Shown here one piece after another: positions 46,211 through 55,297 of a stretch of 64,000 nt of DNA. The notes under the pieces are model-generated. The model ran no database searches and was not told the DNA's origin. It saw only the letters and a program-made list of their open reading frames with translations. The stretch's first letter is position 1. Each line of letters starts with the position of its first letter. Origin of the DNA: Myxococcales bacterium (GTDB lineage: Bacteria; Myxococcota_A; Polyangia; Polyangiales; Polyangiaceae); the NCBI GenBank assembly GCA_016720545.1, contig JADKKK010000034.1, positions 411,939 to 475,938 of the forward strand. The letters are read 5' to 3'. Position numbers and translations under genes: made by a program.

Positions 46211-47353
46211 CTAGAGGCCAAAAGTCATGTTCTGTGCCAAAGGGGAGACGAGCACGTCGTGGTGGCGCCCGGGCGAGCCGATGACGAGACGCGCGTGCGC
46301 GACCGTCTGCTAGCACGGAGCCCCGGGAGCGCACGGATCATTCGCGTTCGTGGCCCAAACATGCCGTATGACCCCACCTACCACGCCTTCCCGGGGGTGC
46401 GAAGGATTCGGGAGATCGTGGCCCGGGAGCGGCCCGACGTTCTCGAGATTCACTCTCCCTACATGGGCGCCATCGCGGCCCTCGGGTGTCCGGACCGCGA
46501 CTTTGGTGTCCGGACCTTCCGGTGGCACTCCGATTTTCTGGACACGTACGCCTCCGTGGCCACCTGGAAGCTGGGGGCACTACCCCCCATGTGGGCCGAA
46601 TTTTACGCACTTGCGCCGTCCTGGTTGAGGCCTCTGGCCCTCGTTCGACCGGGATGGCGGCTCGTCCGAGCCCTCGGAGAACGGGTCCACGCGACGCTCG
46701 TAGCGTCGGAGGGGCAACGCGCGAAGCTGACCTCGCACGGGGTGCCGCGGGTCCGGCACGTGCCGTTTGGGGTCGACCTCGAGCCGGCGCCCGCCGACCG
46801 CGGGGATGAGCTCCGGCAGGGGCGGCCCGGCCCCTTGCTCGTCGGGGTCGGCCGCTTCGCGCTCGAGAAGCGCTGGGAGGTGGTGCTCGAGGCCTCCGCC
46901 GAGCTCGCGCGGTCCCTGCCCCACACCCTCGTCCTCTTCGGCGACGGCCCCGAGCGCGCGCGGCTCGAGCGCCTCGCGGGGCCCCATGTGCGCATGCCGG
47001 GGTTCGAGAAGGACCGTGGGCGGCTGGCGTCGGCCCTCGCGAGCGCCGACGCGCTGGTCCACGGCTGCTCGGTCGAGACCTTCGGCCTCTCGATCGCGGA
47101 GGCCCTCGCCCAGGGGTTGCCGGTGGTGGTGCCCGACGAGGGGGGGGCCGCGGAGCTCGCCCGCCCGGAGTACGCCGAGACCTACCCGAGCGGCGACGCG
47201 CGCGCCTGCGCCGAGGCGACCTCGAGGCTGCTCGGGCGCCCCAAGGCAGCACTATCTCGCGCGGCGCGGGCGCGCGTGGCGGAGCTGCCGTCGGCCGAGG
47301 GCCAGTTCGACCTCTTGCGTGCGGTCTACACCGAGCTTCTCGCCCGGGCGTAG
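46151..47353 (+). CDS. Glycosyltransferase family 4, GT-B fold
   Basis: A 400-residue GT-B enzyme. It opens KVLDVTEFYSERGGGVRSHLEA, has the nucleotide-sugar domain with VGVGRFALEKRWEVVLEA (about 233), LFGDGPERARLERLAG and HGCSVETFGLSIAEALAQG (about 300). GTG start chosen for the GGAGGG just upstream. It is divergent from the other glycosyltransferase, with head-to-head overlap. Together with the SGNH hydrolase, the repeat protein and the DUF2334 gene it suggests a surface-glycan region. Confidence 0.87.
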   Translation: MKVLDVTEFYSERGGGVRSHLEAKSHVLCQRGDEHVVVAPGRADDETRVRDRLLARSPGSARIIRVRGPNMPYDPTYHAFPGVRRIREIVARERPDVLEIHSPYMGAIAALGCPDRDFGVRTFRWHSDFLDTYASVATWKLGALPPMWAEFYALAPSWLRPLALVRPGWRLVRALGERVHATLVASEGQRAKLTSHGVPRVRHVPFGVDLEPAPADRGDELRQGRPGPLLVGVGRFALEKRWEVVLEASAELARSLPHTLVLFGDGPERARLERLAGPHVRMPGFEKDRGRLASALASADALVHGCSVETFGLSIAEALAQGLPVVVPDEGGAAELARPEYAETYPSGDARACAEATSRLLGRPKAALSRAARARVAELPSAEGQFDLLRAVYTELLARA

Positions 47354-47382
47354 GCCACACGCACGCACCAACCAAGGGGAAC

Positions 47383-47408
47383 GCGAGGGGGGAGCGCGAG
47401 GGGGGAGC
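47383..47408. repeat. Perfect 13-bp tandem duplication
   Basis: The unit GCGAGGGGGGAGC occurs twice head to tail in the 141-base gap between the glycosyltransferase and the four-repeat gene. Probable slippage product in a G-rich leader. Confidence 0.6.
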
Positions 47409-47494
47409 GCCCTCGCAGACGTCGCGCCACGCCGCGCCACCCACCGGAGGAACCGCTCGCACCGCGAACCAACCCTTGCTAAGAGCCCAACCCC

Positions 47495-48598
47495 ATGTCG
47501 ACGAACCTCCTCGAAACCCTGCGGCGCGATCTCGACCTCATCACCAGTATTTACGAGGCCGACTTCTCCGGCCAGTCACGGCAGACGCGCGACGTCGCGC
47601 AGCTCGACGGCCTCATCAAGCGCCTGAAGGACGTGGTGGCGCGCGCAAGCTCGATCCCGGCCGCCGTGCAGGGGCCCGAGCTCATCTCGCTCAAGGAGGA
47701 GGCGGGCAACACGCTCGCCCTCTACGAGACCGAGCGCGGCGCGATCCTGAAGGCCCAAGAGGCCGGCCCGCTGTTCGACGAGTTCGCCACCGAGGCGACC
47801 GACGCCAACTTCACGTTCGCGCGCTACGGGCGTCACTTCGCCGGCCAGAACCGGGCGACCCGCGACATGGCCCTGCTCGCCGAGATGATCGAGGAGCTCA
47901 AGGCCATCCAAAAGCGCATGACCGGCCTCCTCGAGGAGAAGAACATCGCAGATTTCGCGCGTGACCTCGACGTGGTGCGCCAGGCGCACACCCAGTACAC
48001 GGCCGAGCTCCGCGAGATCGACAAGGCGCAGAAGCAGGGCACGGCGGAGGAGCAGGCGGGCCTCCTCGCCACGCTCGCGAACGAGCAGTTCGCCGTCTAC
48101 CAGACCCACTTCGCCGGGCAGTCGCGCGTGAGCCGCCGGCCCGCGCTCCTCATGCGCGTGGTCGACTCGCTGAAGAGCGTGAAGACCCGCATGGAGAAGC
48201 TCAAGAAGGCGGGCCTCAACGAGGACTACCACCTGAAGAACATGGAGATCGTGGCCGAGCGGCTCGCGGTCTACGAGGGCGAGGTCACCGAGATCCGCAA
48301 GGCGCGCCAGGGCACGACCCTCCCGGACATCATGGGCGCCCTCGGCGGCGCCGCCAACGAGCTGTTCGAAGAGTACCGCGCCGGTTACGCCGACAAGAAC
48401 CGCGCGAGCGTCGACTACGCCAAGCTCGGACAAATCTGCGACCGCCTCGGCGAGATCAAGCGCCAGATGCGCGACATGGGCCGCGCCGAGCGCAACGAGA
48501 TGAACGAGCGCAACCTCGACATCGTGGTTTCGCAGCTCTCGCTCTTCGAGACCGAGTTCGAAGAGGTCGGCAAGGTCCAGGCGGCCAAGAAGCACTGA
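47495..48598 (+). CDS. Protein of four tandem helical repeats (about 91 residues each), family not recognised
   Basis: A 367-residue soluble, acidic and Lys-rich helical protein. A core motif [FY]-[AS]-[GD]-[QK]-[SN]-R followed by x-[ST] recurs at residues 24, 115, 206 and 298, giving spacings of 91, 91 and 92, so the protein is four copies of one unit. Each copy runs from that motif through an L-rich helix (for example LLAEMIEELKAIQKRM) to a helix ending in YE-x-E. No signal peptide, no catalytic motif. It could be a cytoplasmic scaffold or coiled coil. I do not recognise the family. No transfer signature. Confidence 0.75.
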   Translation: MSTNLLETLRRDLDLITSIYEADFSGQSRQTRDVAQLDGLIKRLKDVVARASSIPAAVQGPELISLKEEAGNTLALYETERGAILKAQEAGPLFDEFATEATDANFTFARYGRHFAGQNRATRDMALLAEMIEELKAIQKRMTGLLEEKNIADFARDLDVVRQAHTQYTAELREIDKAQKQGTAEEQAGLLATLANEQFAVYQTHFAGQSRVSRRPALLMRVVDSLKSVKTRMEKLKKAGLNEDYHLKNMEIVAERLAVYEGEVTEIRKARQGTTLPDIMGALGGAANELFEEYRAGYADKNRASVDYAKLGQICDRLGEIKRQMRDMGRAERNEMNERNLDIVVSQLSLFETEFEEVGKVQAAKKH

Positions 48599-48611
48599 GC
48601 GCGCGCGGCCC

Positions 48612-49377
48612 GTGCGACTCGCCTCGCTGCGCGGCGGAGCGCGTGTGCACGTCTCCATCCACGACGTGTCCCCCGCGTGGGACGCGGAGGTGGAGCACGC
48701 GCTCGCCCTGTGCGCGAAGCACGGCCTGAGGCCGGGCCTCCTCGTCGTGCCGAACTTCCACGGGCGCGCGCCGCTCGCGGAGCGCCCTCGGTACGCCGCG
48801 CGCCTCCGCGGGCTCCAGGCGGAGGGGCACGAGATCTTCCTCCACGGCTACTTTCACCGCTCACGCGGCGCCAACGAGGGCGAGGGCGGCGACGGGAAGC
48901 CCACGGGAGCGGCCCGGTTCTTCGCGCAGCGGGTGGTCTCGGCGGGCGAGGCGGAGATGTCCGACGTGACCCGCGCGGAGGCCCGGCAGCGCCTGCGGGA
49001 CGGCGCTCGGGTCCTCGAGGCCGCGGGGCTCACGATCGACGGGTTCGTCCCGCCCGCGTGGTCGGCTCCGGCCTGGCTCGCGGGGGAGCTCGCCGAACTA
49101 GGTGTACGCTACACGGAAGATCACCTGTCCGTGAGCGATCCGGTGGCAGGCACGCGTCGCCGCAGCCTCGTGCTGAATTTCGCGAGCCGCACCCGCGCGC
49201 GAACTCTCGACGGTGCTGTTCTGCCGCGCGGCGCGGCCGCTCGCCTACGCCCTCCCTACCCGCGTGGCGCTCCACCCGGGCGACATGACCCAGCCGTGGC
49301 TCCGCGCCGAGGCCGACGATCTCCTCGCGTGGGCCGCCCGCAACGAGGTCGTGTCGGCGCGAGCTCTGCTCGACTGA
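48612..49377 (+). pseudogene. DUF2334 polysaccharide-deacetylase-like gene with apparent frameshift
   Basis: The N-terminal 195 residues read well: HVSIHDVSPAWDAEVEHAL with the metal-binding pattern, and GHEIFLHGYFHRS near residue 76. After SLVLNFASRTRA (about 49195) the frame loses family character, and the expected C-terminus (VLFCRAARPLAYALPTRVALHPGD, then the end ALLD) is found in the next frame, ending at a TGA at 49375. One extra base or two missing bases in the CG-dinucleotide run at 49190-49201 would explain this. Either a sequencing indel or a real lesion; the rest is intact. Starts at GTG 48612, 14 bases after the repeat-protein stop. Confidence 0.75.
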
Positions 49378-49392
49378 AGCTCCTCGCGTGGC

Positions 49393-50784
49393 TCAGGCCG
49401 GACGCTTGCCCTCGGCCGCGGCGCGGAGCTCGCGGGCGCGCTCGAGCAGGCGGCCCCGCTCGTTCAGCGTGGGATCGGTCGTGACCTCCTCGAGCAGCTC
49501 GCCGAGCAGCACACCGAGCAGCTTGCCTGGAGGCAGCCCGAGCTCGCGCATGAGGTCGTGCCCGTTGATGGTGAGATCGCGGGTGCTGAGCGCGGTCCCC
49601 TCGGCGAGCACGCGCTCGACGTGGGCCTTGAGCAGCTCGAGCGGCGCCGGGCCCAAGCTCGGATCGTGGCCGGGCACATCGGGCCCTTTGGCTTCGAGGT
49701 CCGCGCAGTTCAGCGCGTAGAGGCTCTCCAAGTGCTCGCGCCCCACGCGTCGAATCCAGCGGCGCACGGCCGCGTCGGTCCACCCGTCGTAGTGGAACAG
49801 GTGGTGCCTCACGAGGTGCGCGATGCGCGCGCGCTCGTCGTTCGAGAAGCGCAGGCGCGCGCAGATGGGGTCGACCATCTCGGCGCCGATGCGGTCGTGA
49901 TCGTAGAAGGTGTAATCCTGGGTCTTGTCGCTGAAGGCGCGGCTGCGCGGCTTGCCCACGTCGTGGAAGAGGCCCGCCAGGCGGAGCACGGGCTCCTTCG
50001 GGCAGGCGTCCATGCACTCCATCCCGTGGCGCCACACGTCGTAGGAGTGGTGCCGGTTCTGCGCGAGGCCAAAGCCCTCGAGCAGCTCGGGGCAGGAGAC
50101 GGCGAGGATCCCGGTCTCTCGCATGACGTCGAAGGCGATCGAGGGCTTGTCGGCCTTCATCGCCTTCATCCACTCGTCGCGCACGCGCTCCGGGCTGACC
50201 TTGCGGTAGGTGTCCAGCGTGGGCTCGATCGCCGCCTTGGTCGCGGGATCGAGGGTGAACCCCAGCGTCGCGCAGAACCGCGCCGCGCGGAGGACGCGCA
50301 GGCCGTCCTCCGAGAAGCGCTCTTCGGGCTTGCCCACGGCGCGGAGGATCCGCGCGGCGAGGTCGTCGCGCCCGCCAAACGGGTCGACGAGCGCGCCGGT
50401 GGCCGAGTCGATCGCGATGGCGTTCACCGTGAAATCGCGGCGCGCGAGGTCGTGCTCGATGTCGTTCACGAAGTGCACGGCGTCGGGGCGGCGCCCGTCG
50501 GAGTAGGCGCCCTCGCCGCGCAGCGTGGTCACCTCGTAGTGCTGATGATCGAGCACCACGGTGACCGTGCCGTGCTCGATGCCCGTGGGGATGGCGCGAG
50601 GGAAAATGCGCAGGAGCTCGGCCGGGAGCGCGTCGGTGCACACGTCCCAGTCGGAGGGCTCCTTGCCGCGGAGCAGATCGCGCACGCAGCCGCCCACCAC
50701 CCACGAGCGCTTGCCCGCCTTCGCCAGCACGTCGCGGATGTGGAGCACGTGCCGCGGCACACGCGCGAGCAGATCGTGGGTCAT
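49393..50784 (-). CDS. CCA-adding-enzyme / poly(A)-polymerase family nucleotidyltransferase with HD domain
   Basis: A 463-residue protein. The class II nucleotidyltransferase head has VVGGCVRDLLRGKEPSDWDVCTDA (catalytic Asp-x-Asp about residue 47) and RRDFTVNAIAID (about 115); the neck and body follow with GLRVLRAARF; an HD domain has LAGLFHDVGKPRSRAF (about 261). The HD domain is typical of bacterial CCA-adding enzymes. It fits well that the tRNA-Asp gene above lacks an encoded CCA. The ATG at 50784 overlaps the acyl-CoA dehydrogenase stop (ATGA). Confidence 0.9.
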   Translation of the reverse strand: MTHDLLARVPRHVLHIRDVLAKAGKRSWVVGGCVRDLLRGKEPSDWDVCTDALPAELLRIFPRAIPTGIEHGTVTVVLDHQHYEVTTLRGEGAYSDGRRPDAVHFVNDIEHDLARRDFTVNAIAIDSATGALVDPFGGRDDLAARILRAVGKPEERFSEDGLRVLRAARFCATLGFTLDPATKAAIEPTLDTYRKVSPERVRDEWMKAMKADKPSIAFDVMRETGILAVSCPELLEGFGLAQNRHHSYDVWRHGMECMDACPKEPVLRLAGLFHDVGKPRSRAFSDKTQDYTFYDHDRIGAEMVDPICARLRFSNDERARIAHLVRHHLFHYDGWTDAAVRRWIRRVGREHLESLYALNCADLEAKGPDVPGHDPSLGPAPLELLKAHVERVLAEGTALSTRDLTINGHDLMRELGLPPGKLLGVLLGELLEEVTTDPTLNERGRLLERARELRAAAEGKRPA

Positions 50785-51923
50785 GCGTAGCCCTCCACCT
50801 TCGAGATGATCTCGTTCATGATCTCGCGTGTGCCGCCCCCGATGGGGTAGAGCCGCGCGTCGCGGAACAGCCGCTCGACGAGGGTCTCGCGCATGTAGCC
50901 GTTGCCCCCGTGGACCTGCACCGCGGCGTCGCAAACGAAGGAGCACATGTCCGTGGCGACGTTCTTCGCCTTCGCCGCGAGGCCCGTCACGTCCTCGCCC
51001 CGTACGTAGCGGGTGGTGACCTCGCCGGTGAGCGCGCGGGCGGCGGCGAGGCGGCTCGCCATGTCGGCGAGCTTGTGGCGGGTCACCTGGAAACCCATGA
51101 TCGACTTCCCGAAGGCCTGGCGCTCCTTCGCGTAGCGAATCGACTCGCGGTACGCGAGCTCGGCGATGGCGACGCACTGCCCGGCGAGGTAAATGCGCTC
51201 GCTCGCGAAGTTCATCATGATGGCGTAAAAGCCCATATTTTCATCGCCGATGAGGTTCGCGACCGGGACGCGGCAGTCTTCAAAGGCGAGCTCCGCCGTG
51301 TCGCTCGCCCACCAGCCGGTCTTCTTCAGCTTCTTGCCTGCCGTGAAGCCTGGAGTGCCGCGCTCCACCACGAGCAGCGAGATCCCGCCGTGGCCGGGGC
51401 CGCCGGTGCGCACCGCGAGCGTGACGAGATCGGCGCGGCAGCCGGACGTGATGAAGGTCTTCGCGCCGTTCACCACGAAGTGATCGCCGCTCCTGACCGC
51501 CGTCGTGCGCAGGTTGGCGACGTCGCTGCCGCCGCCGGGCTCGGTGATGCCGAGCGCCGAGATCTTCTCGCCGGACAGCACGGGGGACACGAAGCGGACC
51601 TGCTGCTCGGGGGTGCCGTGCCGCACGATCGGGGGCAGCGCGATGCCGTGGCTGCCAAGGCCAACGCACGTGCCCACCGAGTGGCCGGCGAGCACGAGCT
51701 CCTCGGCCGCGACGAGCGTGTGCGTGATGTCGCCGCCCGCCCCGCCGAGCGCCTCGGCGTAGCCGACGCCGAGGAAGCCCGCCTGCGCGGCCTCGACGTA
51801 GAGCTCGCGCGGGAACTCACAGGCCTCCTCCCACGCGTGCGCGAAGGGGGCGATGCGCGTCTCGGCGAAGCGCCGCGTGTTGCGGCGGAGCTCCGCGTGC
51901 TCGTCGTTCTCGAAGAGGTACAT
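50781..51923 (-). CDS. Acyl-CoA dehydrogenase
   Basis: About 380 residues, standard size. The FAD/substrate motifs are ALGITEPGGGSDVANLRTTA (about 128-147), KTFITSGCRAD, and VQVHGGNGYMRE near the end, with RYAKERQAFGKSIMGFQ (about 250). The flavoenzyme oxidises acyl-CoA thioesters in fatty- or amino-acid catabolism. The ATG at 51923 (MYLFENDEHAEL) is preferred over a GTG at 51944. Four-base overlap with the CCA-adding gene suggests co-transcription of two unrelated functions. Confidence 0.93.
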   Translation of the reverse strand: MYLFENDEHAELRRNTRRFAETRIAPFAHAWEEACEFPRELYVEAAQAGFLGVGYAEALGGAGGDITHTLVAAEELVLAGHSVGTCVGLGSHGIALPPIVRHGTPEQQVRFVSPVLSGEKISALGITEPGGGSDVANLRTTAVRSGDHFVVNGAKTFITSGCRADLVTLAVRTGGPGHGGISLLVVERGTPGFTAGKKLKKTGWWASDTAELAFEDCRVPVANLIGDENMGFYAIMMNFASERIYLAGQCVAIAELAYRESIRYAKERQAFGKSIMGFQVTRHKLADMASRLAAARALTGEVTTRYVRGEDVTGLAAKAKNVATDMCSFVCDAAVQVHGGNGYMRETLVERLFRDARLYPIGGGTREIMNEIISKVEGYA

Positions 51924-52093
51924 GCGCGCACATGGTAGGCGCACTCACGGCGCGCGGGCGACGGGAGTTTATCCACGGGGAGGCGCAGCTTTCCTGTCAC
52001 GCTCCGCCGTTCCGCGGCTACCTGTGCTGAACGCCGCTCCACCCAGAGCTTCCCCTCCCGCCCATTCTTCGCAGCCGCACACCCCTCAGCAAA

Positions 52094-53527
52094 ATGGTGC
52101 ACGCCCTCGCGCCTCGTCGTCGCTCGTGTCCTCCAGCCCGGTTCCGCGGTCGACTGCACGCGCTAGCGCAAGGGTGGACGAGCCGAGTCGTGCTCGCCGG
52201 GACGCTCGCCGCTTCCGTGCTCCTCCTCGCGCCAACGTCCCGCGCGGAAGGGCCGGGACCGCTCCCCGCGCCTCTCCCGACAGCCCTCCCGACAGACCCG
52301 CTGCTCGCGAGGCTCATCGACGAGAGCCTGCGCGCTCGACCCGAGCTCGCGAGCGCGGAGTCCTTGGTACGCGCCGAGCGCGAGCGCATTCCCCAGGCGG
52401 GCGCCCTGCCCGATCCGATGTTCCAGATAGGCATCCAGAACGACGGCTTCACGAGCATCGAGATAGGAAGGCAGGGCACGAGCTTCGTCTCCTTCATGGC
52501 TCAGCAGACCTTTCCCTGGCCTGGAAAGCGCGATTTGCGCGCCGAGCTGGTGGCCATAGGCGCGGTGGTGGCGAAGGCCCAGGTCACGCGGGCGCGCCTC
52601 TCGGCAGAGGCCGACGTGCGAAGGGCCTATATCGACCTCTTGCTCGCGCGCGAACACCTGGAGCTCCATGGTCGCCTCGACGGGCTCCTTGGGCACTCGG
52701 CCGAGGTCGCGCGCATTCTCTACGAGACTGGCAAGGCACCTCAGTCCGATGTTCTTCGCGCCGAGCTCGAGCTCTTGCGAAACAAGCAGCGGCACCTCGC
52801 GTACATGGGAATTGTCCGGGCCCGCGAGCAGAGCCTGAACCGACTGCGGAATCGGCCGCTCGACGAGCCCATCGCCGTGAACACGAAGCTGTCGGACCTC
52901 CCCGCGCCTTCCAGCCTGGAGGGGCAGTTCTCGACCGCCCGCGCGCTTGGCAAGAGCCCGGAGCTCGAGGCCGCGCGCCTCGAGATTGCTCGCACCGGGA
53001 AGGCGGTGTCGCTCGCAGGGAAGGGCTATTACCCCGACCTCACGGTGGGCGCGGGGCTCATGGTCCGAGGGCAGCTCCCACCGATGTGGGCTGTCACGTT
53101 GGGCGCGCCGGTCCCGGTGTTCTCAGGCGACAAGCAGAGCCGCGCGGTGGTCGAGGGGCGCGCCCGCGAGGAGGCCGCGCGCAAGACCGCGGCCGCGTTC
53201 GAGCAGGTCGTCCGCCTCCGGAGCGCGGAGCGACACACCACGTTCGTCGCGCTGCTTCGCATCCTCGACGTGTACGCGCGAGGGCTGCTCACCCAGTCGG
53301 AGGCCACCGCCGAGAGCACGCTCACGCAGTACAAGGTAGGCCGCGTCCCGCTCGCGGCGGTGCTCGAGGCGAGCACGGGCTCCGTGGCGGACACCCGCGC
53401 CTACCTCGAGGCGCTCGCCGCGGCGCACCGCATCCTGATCTCCGAGGCCGAGGTGAGCCTCTCGGAGACGACCGCGCCGGGCGACGTTCGTGGCACGACG
53501 GCTGCAGCGTCTACGGGGGGCATGTGA
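52094..53527 (+). CDS. TolC/CusC-family outer-membrane efflux protein
   Basis: A 477-residue outer-membrane channel protein. After a signal (cut near SRAEG) it shows the OEP family repeats: LIDESLRARPELASAESLVRAERERIPQAGALPDP (about 76-108) and a second, half-repeat EFSTARALGKSPELEAARLEI (about 278-300), with PWPGKRDLRAELV typical of CusC-type proteins. It forms the trimeric exit duct. First gene of the metal efflux operon; its stop overlaps the GTG of the adaptor gene. The ATG at 52094 is the first in frame; the real start may be a little lower. Confidence 0.9.
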   Translation: MVHALAPRRRSCPPARFRGRLHALAQGWTSRVVLAGTLAASVLLLAPTSRAEGPGPLPAPLPTALPTDPLLARLIDESLRARPELASAESLVRAERERIPQAGALPDPMFQIGIQNDGFTSIEIGRQGTSFVSFMAQQTFPWPGKRDLRAELVAIGAVVAKAQVTRARLSAEADVRRAYIDLLLAREHLELHGRLDGLLGHSAEVARILYETGKAPQSDVLRAELELLRNKQRHLAYMGIVRAREQSLNRLRNRPLDEPIAVNTKLSDLPAPSSLEGQFSTARALGKSPELEAARLEIARTGKAVSLAGKGYYPDLTVGAGLMVRGQLPPMWAVTLGAPVPVFSGDKQSRAVVEGRAREEAARKTAAAFEQVVRLRSAERHTTFVALLRILDVYARGLLTQSEATAESTLTQYKVGRVPLAAVLEASTGSVADTRAYLEALAAAHRILISEAEVSLSETTAPGDVRGTTAAASTGGM

Positions 53528-55297
53528 CCGACCCGGGCACGACCGATCCCACCGGTGAGCCGTCGCCACCTGCATCTGCACCGCCCTCGCCACCGCCACC
53601 ACCACGCGCGCCACGCGAAGAGCCGGAGGTCGAGGCGCCGAGCGGCGTGCCGCGGCCGGCGCGCTCCTTCGGAGTCGGCGCGCTGCTCGCGGCGATCGTC
53701 GTGAGCTCGGCGCTCTCTTCCACGGTCGCGGTGATCGTGACGCGCGCGGCGCTCCCCAGCGCGGCCTCTGCCACCCCGCACGCCGCCGAGAAGGGTGCGC
53801 TGTACACGTGTCCAATGCACCCTTCGATCGTGCAGGACCACCCCGGCACGTGCCCCATCTGCGGCATGAAGCTCGTGCCGCTCGACAAGCCACCCAAAGG
53901 AGCCGCTCCGTCAACGGCGCCGGCCGAGCGGAAGATCATCGGATATCGCTCCCCCATGGATCCTCGCCAGACCTCCCCCGTGCCTCGCAAGGACGAGATG
54001 GGCATGGACTATCTGCCGGTCTACGAGGAGGCCGCGCAGCCCTCCGACGCGGCCCCGGTGCAGGGCCTCGCGACCGCCGAGATCGACCTCGCGCAGCAGC
54101 AGCTCATCGGCCTCCGCACCGCCACGGTGACGCGCGGCGCGGTGGGCGGAGCGTGGCGAACGGTCGGGCGGATCGTCGTGGACGAGACGCGCGTACGCCG
54201 CGTGAACGTCAAGGTATCGGGCTTCGTCGAGCGCGTGTACGTCGACTACGTTGGAAAGACCGTGAAGCGGGGGGATCCCCTCTTTACCATGTACAGCCCG
54301 GAGCTCTTCGCCGCCCAAGAAGAGTACCTCCTCGCGAGGAGGCTCAGCCCCGAGACCCATGACTCAGGAGCACCCTCGCGCGGGGACACCGGCCTCGCCG
54401 CCGCGGCCCGACGAAAGCTCGAGCTGTGGGACGTCCCCCAAGGCACGATCGAGCAACTAGCAAAGACCGGACAGCCCACGAAGGCGCTGACCGTCTACTC
54501 GCCTATCGCCGGCGTCGTCACTACTAAGGACGTGGTTCCGGGGGCGCAGCTCCCCATGGGCGCGATGCCCTACGAGGTGGCGGATCTGTCGACGGTGTGG
54601 GTCGTCGCCGACGTGTACGAGAGCGATCTCCGCTTCGTAAAGGAAAACATGCCCGCGACCCTCACCCTCGCCGCGTTCCCCAACCGCGAGCTAAGGGAAG
54701 GTGGTCTTTCTCCCGCCCACGCTGGATCCGCAGACGCGCACCGTCAAGGCGAGGCTCACGTTCCCCAACCCGACCGGGGACCTCCGCCCCGAGATGTTCG
54801 GCGAGGTCGTGCTGCTGGGCGCGCCTCACGAGGGGCTCCGCGTGCCCAACGACGCGGTCATCCACGCGGGCACGCGGAAGGTCGTGTTCGTGGGCCTCGG
54901 CGACGGCACATTCCAGCCGCGGATCGTGAAGACCGGCGCTTCAGACGGCACCTACGTGGAGGTGCTCGCTGGCCTCGTTGCGGGGGAGTCCGTGGTCGTC
55001 CGCGCGAACTTCCTCGTCGACTCCGAGTCGCGCCTGCGCGCCTCCCTGGCGGACATGGCGGGGACCGGCACGAAGCAGGCGCCGGAGAGCGCGCGCGTGC
55101 TGCCCGAGACCCTGGGACCCCTGGACGGGGGCGCGGACCGCGGCACCGGGCACACGGGCCGCACGGCCCCTGCCGGCCCGACAGGCCACGAGGGCCACGC
55201 CATGCCCGGGCCCACCACCGGCCACGAGGGCCACACGATGCCCGCGCCCACCACCGGCCACGAGGGTCACACAGGCCACGGCGGCATGGCGCCATGA
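53524..55297 (+). pseudogene. CusB-like RND periplasmic adaptor with apparent frameshift
   Basis: The N-terminus has a membrane anchor (about 50-75), then a heavy-metal-binding domain LYTCPMHPSIVQ ... GTCPICGMKLVP (about 97-122) and a second divergent one lacking the cysteines (YRSPMDPRQ ... DEMGMDYLPVYEE, typical of CusB). The barrel-sandwich and beta-barrel parts follow (VKVSGFVERVYVDYVGKTVKRGDPLF, YSPIAGVVTTKDVVPGAQLPMG). Reading breaks at 54691-54700 (ctaagggaag), and the remainder (VVFLPPTLDPQTRTVKARL and on to a His-rich tail with three GHEGH units) resumes in a new frame. A net gain of one base or loss of two would cause this; an intact sequence NREL-K-G-K-VVF is plausible. Confidence 0.85.
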
